Source: Campylobacteraceae bacterium
Lineage (GTDB): Bacteria > Campylobacterota > Campylobacteria > Campylobacterales > Arcobacteraceae
DNA: 64,000 nt
Direction of reading: 5' to 3'
Assembly (NCBI GenBank): GCA_013215945.1
Contig: JABSOM010000002.1
Span: 62,001 to 126,000 of the forward strand
Below the pieces are notes generated by a model. The model had not been told where the DNA came from. It saw only the letters and a list, made by a program, of their open reading frames with translations, and ran no database searches. The position numbers were made by a program, and so were the translations under genes. Shown in pieces: positions 24,891-34,092 of the stretch (position 1 is its first letter; each line of letters begins with the position of its first letter).

Positions 24891-26833
24891 TGAAAGTCGG
24901 AAAAATCATATCAATCAATTTCAATCAATTTAAAGTAAAGATATTTTCAGAAATTAGTGGTGGCTCTGTTAATTTAAATGGTGATGTTTACTATTTTGGA
25001 AATATAGGTAGTTACTTAAAAACTATTAATGCAGTAGGTGAAGTTATTATTTGTGAAGTTGTTTCAATATTTGATTCTGATTTGTATAATGAGCACAAAG
25101 CATTTAATGTTGATGGACATAGAGAACTTATGTTAAAACCAATAGGTACAATTAATACGGAAAGTAAATTTTCTTTAGGTGTTGGTATATATCCTAGTTT
25201 ATATAGTGATGTAAATATTGTTAGAAATGATGATATGAAGATTATTTTAAATACTGTTGCTTCTAGTAAGCCAACAAAAATTCATAAAACTTTTTCATTA
25301 GGTACTAGTAAAAATTTAATTAATTATCCAATTGATATTGGAATTGATGCATTTTTTAATATTCATTCTGCAATTTTAGGAAATTCAGGAAGTGGAAAAT
25401 CAAATACTATTGCACATATAATGCAAAGCATATATCATAAAAAAGATAATTCTGCAGTTGGTTCTCGTTTCATTATATTTGATGTTAATGGTGAATATAA
25501 AACAGCATTCCCAAAAGATTTAAATAAAAATCTAACAATAAAATATTATAAGCCAAATATAAAAAAAAGTGAGGAAAATGATTTTGATACTTTTTATATG
25601 CCCCACTTTTTATTATCTCTAGATGAATGGAGTGCTTTTTTATTAGCTACTGATGCAACTCAAAGACCTTTTTGGAGTAAGGTACTGCAGGAATCATACA
25701 GATTTTACAAAATATCAACATCACAAGGAGAAGAGTCTAAAAAATTTATTAATTATTTAAGATACAAGCTTTGTTCATTATTAAATAGTGTTTTATCTCA
25801 AGCTGATACTGATACTTCAAGAATTACAACTGCTGGTGCAGTGATTTCAAATATACAAAATATTATTAATAGTGATTCTAAATTGTTAGAAAAATGTAAA
25901 GAGGAGGGACTACTTAATGATATTAGTATTCTTCAATCAAACTGTACAATTAATTTTGGAAGTAATAATGGACTATTAATTAATGAATTAAAAAAAATAA
26001 CAAAGAAAGTTAATTTTCAAGAAGTTCAGGTTGTTACCAATGAAAGAATTAAAGAAGGAGAATTCTTTGATTATAGATTTTTAAAAATATCTGCAGAAAT
26101 GACCTTACTCGAAGAGGATGCAAGAGGTAATAAGCAAATTAGGGGTTATACCGCAACTATGTTAACAAGGCTTGATTATTTTCTTGAAAATTCAGATTGT
26201 AACTTTATGAGAAATCAACCAGCAGGAGTTATTAATTTAAAAACATATCTAGATAATCTTTGGGGCTTAGATAAAAATATATTTAATACTCAATTAATTA
26301 TTATTGATACAAGTGAATTAGGAATTGATATTTTGGAAACTCTAACGAGTGTTGTTTCTCGACTTATTTTTTCAGAAAGAAAAGAATTAGAAAATGACAA
26401 TAGAAGAAAAAAGCCTATTCATTTAATCTTAGATGAAGCGCATAGGTATATAAAAAAAGATTCTAAATATCTACTAAAAGAAAATATATTTGAAAGAATC
26501 GCAAGAGAAGGGCGTAAATATTCACTTTATTTAATTATTTCATCTCAGAGACCATCTGAACTCTCGGAAACAGTTCTTTCCCAATGTTCTAATTTTATTA
26601 TTCATAGAATACAAAACGAAGTAGATATGCGATATATAAATGCAGTTTTACCATATTTTTCAGAAGATTTTACAAATAAAATTAAGCAATCTCTACCTGG
26701 TGAAGCATTAGTTTTTGGCAACTGTGTATCAATGCCTTTACATATTACAGTACATCCTGCTAACCCCGAACCTAATAGTAAGAATTGTAAGATTGCAAAA
26801 GAATGGTTTTTAAACTCGGATGATGAGTTATGA
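24890..26833 (+). CDS. HerA-like ATPase of the SIR2-HerA (Nezha) system
   Basis: A 647-residue hexameric AAA-type ATPase. Residues 1-130 are an N-terminal beta-barrel-like HAS domain. The Walker A motif is AILGNSGSGKSNT (G164-S171); the Walker B is HLILDEAHRYI (DEAH ~514); then REGRKYSLYLIISSQRPSELSETVLSQCSNFIIHRIQN, the HerA arginine and sensor region. The long insert (residues 195-450) is typical of standalone defence HerA proteins. In known systems HerA assembles with SIR2, and ATP/NAD binding controls the NADase. It overlaps the SIR2 gene by 1 bp and the third gene by 4 bp. Confidence 0.92.
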   Translation: MKVGKIISINFNQFKVKIFSEISGGSVNLNGDVYYFGNIGSYLKTINAVGEVIICEVVSIFDSDLYNEHKAFNVDGHRELMLKPIGTINTESKFSLGVGIYPSLYSDVNIVRNDDMKIILNTVASSKPTKIHKTFSLGTSKNLINYPIDIGIDAFFNIHSAILGNSGSGKSNTIAHIMQSIYHKKDNSAVGSRFIIFDVNGEYKTAFPKDLNKNLTIKYYKPNIKKSEENDFDTFYMPHFLLSLDEWSAFLLATDATQRPFWSKVLQESYRFYKISTSQGEESKKFINYLRYKLCSLLNSVLSQADTDTSRITTAGAVISNIQNIINSDSKLLEKCKEEGLLNDISILQSNCTINFGSNNGLLINELKKITKKVNFQEVQVVTNERIKEGEFFDYRFLKISAEMTLLEEDARGNKQIRGYTATMLTRLDYFLENSDCNFMRNQPAGVINLKTYLDNLWGLDKNIFNTQLIIIDTSELGIDILETLTSVVSRLIFSERKELENDNRRKKPIHLILDEAHRYIKKDSKYLLKENIFERIAREGRKYSLYLIISSQRPSELSETVLSQCSNFIIHRIQNEVDMRYINAVLPYFSEDFTNKIKQSLPGEALVFGNCVSMPLHITVHPANPEPNSKNCKIAKEWFLNSDDEL

Positions 26834-27450
26834 TTAAAAATATTTTTATGTTCGGTTTATTCTTCCTTTCATCATTATTTCTAATACTGTTAATGACTTG
26901 GGGAATCGGACTATTAAACATCGCTTCATTTAATGAAACTCAGTTAAAATCACTTCAAGTTTATTCAAGTTTTTTAATTCCAATTATTACTGCTTTTATT
27001 GGTTATTATATTTTTAAGATGAACAAAAAATTTGAACATACAATCCTGCTAAAAACAAAGGTTATTGATAAAAGAGTGGAGTATTATTCTGAGGTTGCGG
27101 ATGAATTAAATGATATCTACACATATTTAATTAGAGTGGGAAATTGGAAGGTTAAAAGTCCAAAAGATATTATTGATTCTAAAAGAAATGTTAGTAAAAT
27201 CATGCATAAAAGTAAGCCTTTCTGGAGCAAAGAAGTTTTCACAGCATATAGAAACTTTATATTATCGGTGTTTTCAACAAATAATGGAAATAGAGAGGAT
27301 GCAAAAATAAAAGCAGAAATTGAAAAGTATGGAGCCTTGAGAGAAGATGAAAAAAAGAGATTTACTAACATTAAAGTTGAGGAGTCTGAAATAAAGCTAA
27401 AATATTCCATATTGGAAAAAGCATTTTCTGAAGATATGGGTGTTATGTAA
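26830..27450 (+). CDS. Two-TM membrane protein coupled to SIR2-HerA, function unknown
   Basis: A 206-residue protein starting at ATGA overlapping the HerA stop, so co-translation is likely. It has two membrane segments (residues 4-30, 45-65) and then a charged cytosolic helical domain: KVIDKRVEYYSEVADELNDIYTYLIRVGNWKVKSPKDIIDSKRNVSK, then KPFWSKEVFTAYRNFI. The two-TM plus helical domain layout recalls accessory or effector membrane proteins of defence islands. The well described Nezha operons have two genes, so a third one is notable. No enzymatic motif is visible. Membrane anchoring of the complex or a second killing route are guesses. Confidence 0.7.
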   Translation: MIKNIFMFGLFFLSSLFLILLMTWGIGLLNIASFNETQLKSLQVYSSFLIPIITAFIGYYIFKMNKKFEHTILLKTKVIDKRVEYYSEVADELNDIYTYLIRVGNWKVKSPKDIIDSKRNVSKIMHKSKPFWSKEVFTAYRNFILSVFSTNNGNREDAKIKAEIEKYGALREDEKKRFTNIKVEESEIKLKYSILEKAFSEDMGVM

Positions 27451-27466
27451 AAATAGAAAGAATTTG

Positions 27467-27665
27467 AAAAGGTGTCAGGTACTAATTAGTAAGCATTTAG
27501 GGATTTTACCGAATTCCGGGGACACGATACCAAATTATTTGAATAAATGGGGACAGAATAAATGGGGACAGGCACCTTTAATTTAAACTAAGAATAAATG
27601 AAATAAATGGGGACAGGCACCTTTAATTTAAACTAAATAAATGAGGACAGTCACCTTTAATTTAA
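27467..27665 (+). repeat. Tandem GGGGACAGGCACC-type short repeats
   Basis: Within 200 bp there are GGGGACACGATACC (27518), GGGGACAGAATAAA (27549), GGGGACAGGCACCTTTAATTT (27564 and 27609) and a degenerate GAGGACAGTCACCTTTAATTT (27643), joined by AATAAATG linkers. Related copies lie at 34059, 34733, 36114 and 44940. Short repeats of this consensus occur in many genomes and are often linked to REP-associated transposases of the Y1 type; no such transposase gene is in this window. Confidence 0.7.
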
Positions 27666-27677
27666 AATAAGACAAAA

Positions 27678-27710
27678 AAGAGCTCATCCAAAGTACCTTT
27701 TTGATTGTCA
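27678..27710 (+). repeat. Left-end fragment of the large repeat family
   Basis: AAGAGCTCATCCAAAGTACC matches the left terminus of copies 1 and 2 (AAGAGCTCATACAAAGT) and then diverges. It sits in the 5' leader of the 118-aa membrane protein gene. Confidence 0.6.
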
Positions 27711-27745
27711 TAAAAAGTAAAAAAAATATTTATAAGGGAATTAAT

Positions 27746-28102
27746 ATGCAAGATATTTTAAGTAAAACTTTTGGAGGATTATCTAAAAGATATTATTTTA
27801 GGCAATTGTTTTTTAGTCTGGTGTTATTCTCATTGGTGATTTATTTATCATTTAATGGTAATAAAACATTAGACTTTTACACGATTATTTTCTTTGTGGT
27901 TAATGCAATATTATACCCGTACTCTAGATTTGTATATGAAAGTATTATTGAGTTTATTTTAGGAGATAATATCTTCTTCGTTAATGTAATATTTGGAAGT
28001 ATAGTTAAATTACTAACGATGAGTATTTGTTGGTTTTTTGGAATAGCTATTGCTCCTCTAGGTTTAGTATATTTATATTTTTACCACAGTAAAACAAAAT
28101 AG
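27746..28102 (+). CDS. Small integral membrane protein, unknown
   Basis: A 118-residue protein from ATG 27746 behind AAGGGA; the frame is open upstream to TTG or ATT codons, but the chosen start gives the natural N-terminus MQDILSKTFGGLSKRYYFRQ. Three hydrophobic segments are clear (about 21-40, 48-70, 80-115), with a PYSRFVYESIIEFILGD linker. No family is recognised. It is encoded between SIR2-HerA and the STAND gene but separated from both by repeats, so it is probably an independent passenger. Confidence 0.55.
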   Translation: MQDILSKTFGGLSKRYYFRQLFFSLVLFSLVIYLSFNGNKTLDFYTIIFFVVNAILYPYSRFVYESIIEFILGDNIFFVNVIFGSIVKLLTMSICWFFGIAIAPLGLVYLYFYHSKTK

Positions 28103-28123
28103 AAATTTACTTAAGAATTCTAT

Positions 28124-28185
28124 GCACACGATATTAAAGAGCTCAAAGAAAGTAACTTTTGCACTTTTCTCTTCGCAATTTAAAA
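28124..28185 (+). repeat. Degenerate left-end fragment of the large repeat family
   Basis: CACACGATATTAAAGAGCTC followed by AAAGAAAGTAACTTTTGCAC resembles the left end of copy 2 (AGCTCATACAAAGTAACCTTTGCG). It lies about 100 bp upstream of the STAND gene, in its probable promoter region. Confidence 0.55.
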
Positions 28186-28287
28186 ATGGCACTAGTTTTG
28201 TTGAGATTTAGTAAAAAATAGATAAAATATTTAAAAAGTTCCTCTTTTTGTCAATAGTAATTAAAATAAATATATTAAAGGAATTAT

Positions 28288-31200
28288 TTGGGTTTAAATT
28301 CAGCACATGATGGATATACATATCAAGATTTGTTGATAAGTTATTTCATATTAAATGATATTCTAGATGGAAATAGAAAATCAATTTATTCTATTGATAA
28401 AAAACATACTGTTGGACGATATGTGTCAGTAGAAAAAGATAAATCTGGTAAGTTTAAAGAAAAGAGTGTTCCTGATAGGTTCGATGATTTTGTGATATTT
28501 AATGAATCATTCACTAAAAGAATGCAAATAAAATATAGTAATGAAGATAATAATAGAAATTTTATTAAAAGTGATTTTGCTAATGATAAAAAAGGTTTAG
28601 GACTTTATGAGCTTTACCGAACATGGCTAGAATTAAAAAATAATACAGAAGAATTTAGGCTTTGTTTAGCTTGGAATAAGCCTATTGATGTAGATATTAT
28701 ATCTGTTTTAAAATCAACGAGAGAAAAATCTTCTTTTAATAGTTTTATAACTACGAGATATAAAATTGATATTGATAAGCTTTGGGAATTTAATTCTTTA
28801 CCTTCCTCAAATTGGGTTAATCTTAGAAAGTTCATTAATGATTATAATATAAATAGAGAAGATTTTTCTAATTTTTGTGATGATTTAATTATTGAATTAG
28901 AATTTCCTAAAGCTAGTTTAGATTTTGACTATCCAAATAATTTAGAAAAAATATTAATTGAGCAAGCGAACAAGTTAGGAATAGGATTTTATCCAAATGA
29001 GAATAGGACAATTAATGATTTTCTAAATACATTAGCATACACAATAAATAAATTAAAAGGTAATAAAATAAATGTAAATGTTTTATTACAAAAACTTGAG
29101 GTAATAACAGATTTTGGTAGCATTGAACAAAAATTTGAAATAGATGAATCAAAAAATATTAAAAGTAATAATATTTTTAAATCTTTTTATGAAGAATTAG
29201 TATCAAATCGTTCTATGTTACTTATAGGTGATCCTGGAAGTGGTAAATCTTGGTTTTTAACAAATTTTATAAACTATTTAATGACGAATTCTAAATATGT
29301 AATTCGTCATTATTGTCATACTAGTGTTGAAGATGAATTAGCGGATAAAAGAATTGAGTCCGATGTTTTTTTTGGAAATTTAATTAGTGATTTATTAAAT
29401 AGAATACCTTCTTTACAAAAATATAAAAATAATTATATATCAAATTTAGGGGAATTAAATTTTCTACTTTCACATGTTAGAGACGAGTTAATAATTGTTA
29501 TTGATGGATTAGATCATATTGATAGAATACTAAAAAAATCTAAACAACTATCTTTGGAGAAGACGAGAATTATAGATTTTATATCAAGAATAAACTTACC
29601 AAATAATATCTTTATTGTATTGGGAACTCAACGAATTACGGAAATTGAAGTTTTAAAAGAAAGTTATGGCTTTAGTGAATATATAATTCCAAAATGGGAT
29701 AAAGATGATACTGAAAAATTAATGAAAAAATATTCTTTGGAAAATGAGACTGTGAATTCTAAATTATTATCAGAAAAAATACTTGAAAAAAGTGAAGGAA
29801 ATGTACTTTATACAACTTATATTTTAAAAGTACTTTGCAATAAAACTGTTAATTCTTCAATAATTGATGACTTTCCATCTCATAAGTTTAATTTAAGTGG
29901 ATACTACGATTATTTAACGAATCAGATCCAAGATAATAATACATCTGAAGTATTGTCATGTTTAGAATTTAGTGTTAATATACAAGAATTGAAAGAACTC
30001 GTTTATTACAAAGGACATCTAGAAAACAACTTGAAAATTTTATCTCCATTAATCTCTGAAAATAATTCTAGAGGTGGGATACGACTTTATCACGATAGTT
30101 TCCGGCGATTCAATATGGAAAAACTTGAATCTAGTGATCACTTAAATACAATTTATTTAGATATTGCAAAATGGTTAGAAAATAAGGGCTTTTATAAATT
30201 TACCAAGTCTTATCATTATTTATTTAAATATTATATAAAATCTAAGAAATTTAATAAAGTAAAAAAATATGCAAAGATAGATTTTTTATCAAAAAGTTTA
30301 CTTAATGGGTATTCCAAAGAATTGATTAAAAATAATTATGATAAGTTTTCTTATATAGCAAGCCAAACAAAAGATTGGAGTCTATTTATTTTTATAAGTG
30401 AATTAAATAGAACGATTAATTCATCTTTATCTGAAAATTATGATGAGTTTTTGCAAAATTTTAAAAAATATTTTAATTTAATTATATCATTATATGGTAC
30501 GCAAAAAGCATATGATATGCTCTTTTTTGAAGGTAAAAAAGTCTTTAATGATGAAGATACGGCAAAAGCATTTTATTATTTATATAAAAATGGAATGTCT
30601 CTTGATTGGAGAATACTAAAAGTATTTCTAAAAAATAATGCTAGATTAGATACTTATAAATATCGTATCTGTCTACTTCTAAATACCAATAAATTTGATT
30701 CATGGATAAAAGTAAAAAAATATTTTTTAGTACAAGAGAAGCATTTTAATTATTTGAAAATTGTAATTGAAGAGCTTTATTATAAATTTGGTATCAGCAA
30801 AGTCATAGATTTTATTGATTCGGTTGAGGTTAATGATAAAGATGAATTACTTTATAGAATAAACAATATTTTGGAAAATATTGCTTCTACAGAATTACTC
30901 TTAGTACATAAAAAATCTAGTAAAATGAGGTCTAATTTAAATTATAAAATATTTTATGAAGGTAAGTATATAAAAAAACTTAAAAACATCAATTCTTCTA
31001 AATTATTTTTAGTATATAGAAAACCTAGTAAAATGCCGTGCAAATTAAATTATGAAATATTTTATGAAGGTAAGTATATAAATAAAAATGAATTAAATAC
31101 TTTTTTAAATTTATTAGAAGAGCATGCAAATTATAATATAGAAGAATTAAAGAAACTTAGTAATTCTTTGGACACATATGATTTTTCTCTTGCTTGGCTA

Positions 31201-33177
31201 AAATTTACAATAAATGTTTATATTTTGGAGTCTGAACTATCTTTAGGCAATATGCATAAAGATGATGAGTTTGAAGAGCAACTTCTTAATAATTTTAGAA
31301 TGTTAAAATGTTTTACAAATTGTACTAATTTACACCATGAACATAGAAGTATAATTCAAAAATCAATTTTTAGAATGCTTAAATATATTAAAAATAGTTG
31401 GAATGAAGTAATTGAAATAATTAACTTTTTGAAAGATTCATCTTATAAACTAGAGTATTTCTTTTATATTGGAATGTTAAATGATTATGAATCGAATGAG
31501 AATAGAAAATATCTAATTAGAGAATATGAAAGTATATTAGATGAAAATTTGAAAAAAAGTGATGGCTATAGTTTTTTAATTGAATCTTCTTTTAGTTTAG
31601 CATTATTATATAGCCACAATGGAGAGGATAAAAAAGCAAAAAATCTATTTAAGAAAGGAATTTCTTATATAACAGCATATACATTCAGAAAAGATACTAC
31701 TTTATATGAAATAATTAATCCACTTAGTGCTATTTCTGATATAAACAAGATAAAAACAGAAAAATACATAAAAGAACTTTTAGCATTAAATTTAACTATT
31801 GAATCAAATAGTGAAAATGGGAAAGGGATTAGGTGGTTGTATATTGGATGGTTTGATCAACTTTTACTAGTTGATAGAACAAAAGCTATTTGTTTTTTGA
31901 CTAATAAACTGTTAGAAGATGAATATTACTGGAAACATGAGCATATGTTTACAAATTTTGTCACTTCTGTAAAAAATATTAATCCAATAGTTTTACTTTT
32001 TCTTCATAAAGTGTCAAATAAAGAAGCTGATGAAAATTATATTAAAAGTTTTGCTAATTCAATTTATTTAATAAAAGATATTGATAAAGAATTATCCAAA
32101 CAATCTTTAATATATCTTCTTAATATGAACTCATTAATAGAAAATATTAAAATCAAAAATAATCTAAATGTTTTAAAAAATAATTTAAATGTTTCTAAAG
32201 CAATTAATTTTAAAGAAAAAGAAAGAAATTGTTATTCAATTTTTACTAATACACTTATAAATAATATAAATGAGCAATTTAATATTGATGAATTATCTTC
32301 ATGTCTAACAATAGAACAGCTAATTAAATATTTTAATAAAAAAGAAAAAATAACAAATAGAGAATTGCTTTTTTTAAGAATATATATTAATGAAATAAAA
32401 AAAGATGATGTAGAACGTCTTTTAACTTCAATAATTCAAAAAAGACTTGTTGGAGTAAAAAAATATTATGAGAACCTAAGAGAATTAGTATTAGGTTTTA
32501 ACTGTAAAAAGAAAATAAAAGTTTTATTATTAATTAAAATTTTTGTTTATTCCCAAGATGAGTGGTTTGAAAACTTTATTAACAAGCAATCTTTTTGTGA
32601 TGCTATTCGTATAAACAAAGAGCAATCACTAAAGTATTTATCAAAAGAATTACATCAAAAATTTAGTAAAATTTACTATAATAGTCAAAGCACTTCAAAT
32701 CTTATAATAGCATTTAAAGAAGCAAACATTGAGAGCGAACAGATTATGAATATGTATAAGCAAGGTTTTTCTTTTATAAAGTCTAGAGTATTAAATATTA
32801 AGGAAGTTCATAATAAGGTTTTCGAGTGTTCATATCTTCAATATATGAGTATAGATGAGCAGTCAATTGTATTATTATTAGTTAAATTAAAAAACTATTC
32901 TAAGTCAAATCAAGAAGATATTCTATATGCTCTTAATTATTTAATTTCTTATAATAACAACTTACTAATAAAACCATTAAAGTGGTTTTTTAATAATTTA
33001 GAATATTTTTCTCAGTTATCGGTATCAGGTGTTTTAGAAATATTAATTATAAATATAAATATTCATAGTGCTTTTTTAAAGATATTACGTAATGATATAA
33101 TGAATATTAGAGATATAGAAAATATGTATTTGCAGAATAATTTAAATCTTCTACTAAAAGAGTTAGAGAATGTATGA
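28288..33177 (+). CDS. Cap4/DUF4297-like nuclease-STAND NTPase (Avs-like) defence protein
   Basis: A 1629-residue protein. Residues 1-230 look like a Cap4/DUF4297 nuclease: HDGYTYQDLLISYFILNDIL, then D66/D67 in RFDDFVIF and Q80-x-K82 in RMQIKYS (D-QxK active site). The STAND NTPase follows: Walker A GDPGSGKS (314-321), Walker B LIIVIDGLDHID (about 400-411), and FIVLGTQRI. The last ~1000 residues are helical repeats expected to sense a ligand. Antiviral STAND proteins of this architecture bind phage proteins and then cut DNA. It starts at TTG 28288 behind AAAGGA. Residues near 870-940 contain a 36-residue tandem duplication. It overlaps the next gene by 8 bp. Confidence 0.85.
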   Translation: MGLNSAHDGYTYQDLLISYFILNDILDGNRKSIYSIDKKHTVGRYVSVEKDKSGKFKEKSVPDRFDDFVIFNESFTKRMQIKYSNEDNNRNFIKSDFANDKKGLGLYELYRTWLELKNNTEEFRLCLAWNKPIDVDIISVLKSTREKSSFNSFITTRYKIDIDKLWEFNSLPSSNWVNLRKFINDYNINREDFSNFCDDLIIELEFPKASLDFDYPNNLEKILIEQANKLGIGFYPNENRTINDFLNTLAYTINKLKGNKINVNVLLQKLEVITDFGSIEQKFEIDESKNIKSNNIFKSFYEELVSNRSMLLIGDPGSGKSWFLTNFINYLMTNSKYVIRHYCHTSVEDELADKRIESDVFFGNLISDLLNRIPSLQKYKNNYISNLGELNFLLSHVRDELIIVIDGLDHIDRILKKSKQLSLEKTRIIDFISRINLPNNIFIVLGTQRITEIEVLKESYGFSEYIIPKWDKDDTEKLMKKYSLENETVNSKLLSEKILEKSEGNVLYTTYILKVLCNKTVNSSIIDDFPSHKFNLSGYYDYLTNQIQDNNTSEVLSCLEFSVNIQELKELVYYKGHLENNLKILSPLISENNSRGGIRLYHDSFRRFNMEKLESSDHLNTIYLDIAKWLENKGFYKFTKSYHYLFKYYIKSKKFNKVKKYAKIDFLSKSLLNGYSKELIKNNYDKFSYIASQTKDWSLFIFISELNRTINSSLSENYDEFLQNFKKYFNLIISLYGTQKAYDMLFFEGKKVFNDEDTAKAFYYLYKNGMSLDWRILKVFLKNNARLDTYKYRICLLLNTNKFDSWIKVKKYFLVQEKHFNYLKIVIEELYYKFGISKVIDFIDSVEVNDKDELLYRINNILENIASTELLLVHKKSSKMRSNLNYKIFYEGKYIKKLKNINSSKLFLVYRKPSKMPCKLNYEIFYEGKYINKNELNTFLNLLEEHANYNIEELKKLSNSLDTYDFSLAWLKFTINVYILESELSLGNMHKDDEFEEQLLNNFRMLKCFTNCTNLHHEHRSIIQKSIFRMLKYIKNSWNEVIEIINFLKDSSYKLEYFFYIGMLNDYESNENRKYLIREYESILDENLKKSDGYSFLIESSFSLALLYSHNGEDKKAKNLFKKGISYITAYTFRKDTTLYEIINPLSAISDINKIKTEKYIKELLALNLTIESNSENGKGIRWLYIGWFDQLLLVDRTKAICFLTNKLLEDEYYWKHEHMFTNFVTSVKNINPIVLLFLHKVSNKEADENYIKSFANSIYLIKDIDKELSKQSLIYLLNMNSLIENIKIKNNLNVLKNNLNVSKAINFKEKERNCYSIFTNTLINNINEQFNIDELSSCLTIEQLIKYFNKKEKITNRELLFLRIYINEIKKDDVERLLTSIIQKRLVGVKKYYENLRELVLGFNCKKKIKVLLLIKIFVYSQDEWFENFINKQSFCDAIRINKEQSLKYLSKELHQKFSKIYYNSQSTSNLIIAFKEANIESEQIMNMYKQGFSFIKSRVLNIKEVHNKVFECSYLQYMSIDEQSIVLLLVKLKNYSKSNQEDILYALNYLISYNNNLLIKPLKWFFNNLEYFSQLSVSGVLEILIININIHSAFLKILRNDIMNIRDIENMYLQNNLNLLLKELENV
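30897..31088 (+). repeat. In-frame tandem duplication (108-bp period) in the STAND gene
   Basis: Two 108-bp units encode LLLVHKKSSKMRSNLNYKIF... and LFLVYRKPSKMPCKLNYEIF..., both ending in YEGKYI[KN]K. The shared 3' part TATTTTATGAAGGTAAGTAT is identical. The units keep frame (36 residues), so the sensor region was lengthened by one repeat. Confidence 0.85.
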
Positions 33178-34027
33178 TGAAATAATTGATACAAATGATT
33201 ATATTATAAGTTTAGATAATAAAAGTATTGATGTATATGAAATGAAAGAAAATATTCAAAATAAAATTGATGCAAAAAAAGATATATTCAATTTATTTTG
33301 GAATAGAATACATAGTATTAGTTCTCCAAATATTAACTTAGAAAATATAATATTTGAAGAGGCTAATAAATTTATATATTTAAAATATAAAGATCAAATA
33401 GAATTAGACATTATATTAAAACAAGATTTAAAATCTTTAATTGCAACAAAAAATTCACTAATTCAAAGACCTTCTTTTTTACGTCCTAGTAAATTAGGAA
33501 ATAATATAGAAGTTGATTTCACAGAAGTGGGTGAGTATGTTAGAATCGCTAAATTTGAGCATGAATTAGTAGTCAATGATTTTGGAGAAAATAGACAACA
33601 GCACATTGTATTTGAGGGAATAACTCCACTTGAGAAAGAAAACCCATTCTTTGAATATTTACCTTCTTCTTTAATTTGGTTGGATGCTTTTTATTATGGA
33701 ACCGAAAGAAGAATAATTGGATTTTGTAAAAAGTTTAATTCAATTGAAAGCAAATATCTTATTTGGATAGATAGTATTAAATTAGAACATTTAGGTCTTA
33801 TATTGGATAATTATAACAATGGTCTTAGAGCACTAAATAATAGAGGTGAAGTTGTACTAAAATTTGGATATTGGAAAGAAAATTTTTTAAATAATTCAGC
33901 TTCATTTACAAATTTAGATAATAATATTGCTAAATTAGAAGGTTGTGAATTGTTATTAAGACGCGATTATCTTAATTTATTAAAAGCATTAATTCCAAAC
34001 TTAAAATATGTAGTTATGAAATTATAA
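33170..34027 (+). CDS. Unrecognised partner of the nuclease-STAND protein
   Basis: A 285-residue protein overlapping the STAND gene by 8 bp, implying coupled translation. The N-terminal half is helical and acidic (residues 1-115); the C-terminal half is strand-rich with VEVDFTEVGEYVRIAKFEHE-like patterns, QQHIVFEGITPLEKENPFFEYLPSSLIWLDAFYYGTERRIIGF and FGYWKENFLNN. No known domain, signal peptide or membrane segment is seen. It could load or regulate the STAND protein, or be a second effector. Codon use matches its neighbour, so the pair probably travelled together. It ends before repeat copy 2. Confidence 0.7.
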   Translation: MYDEIIDTNDYIISLDNKSIDVYEMKENIQNKIDAKKDIFNLFWNRIHSISSPNINLENIIFEEANKFIYLKYKDQIELDIILKQDLKSLIATKNSLIQRPSFLRPSKLGNNIEVDFTEVGEYVRIAKFEHELVVNDFGENRQQHIVFEGITPLEKENPFFEYLPSSLIWLDAFYYGTERRIIGFCKKFNSIESKYLIWIDSIKLEHLGLILDNYNNGLRALNNRGEVVLKFGYWKENFLNNSASFTNLDNNIAKLEGCELLLRRDYLNLLKALIPNLKYVVMKL

Positions 34028-34058
34028 GAAATAAGGGTTTGACCCTAATTAAAATAAC

Positions 34059-34076
34059 GGGGACATGCACCTTTAC
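34059..34076 (+). repeat. GGGGACATGCACC short repeat
   Basis: GGGGACATGCACCTTTAC belongs to the same short family as 27564. It follows GGGTTTGACCC (34035-34045), a small palindrome also seen in altered form (GGGGTCTGCCCC) at 42946. Confidence 0.6.
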
Positions 34077-34092
34077 TTTGGAATAAGATAAA

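Noticed and set aside
27518-27660. CRISPR array
   Set aside because: Units are similar but spacing is irregular (31-45 bp) and spacers are near-copies of a linker. No cas genes are present.
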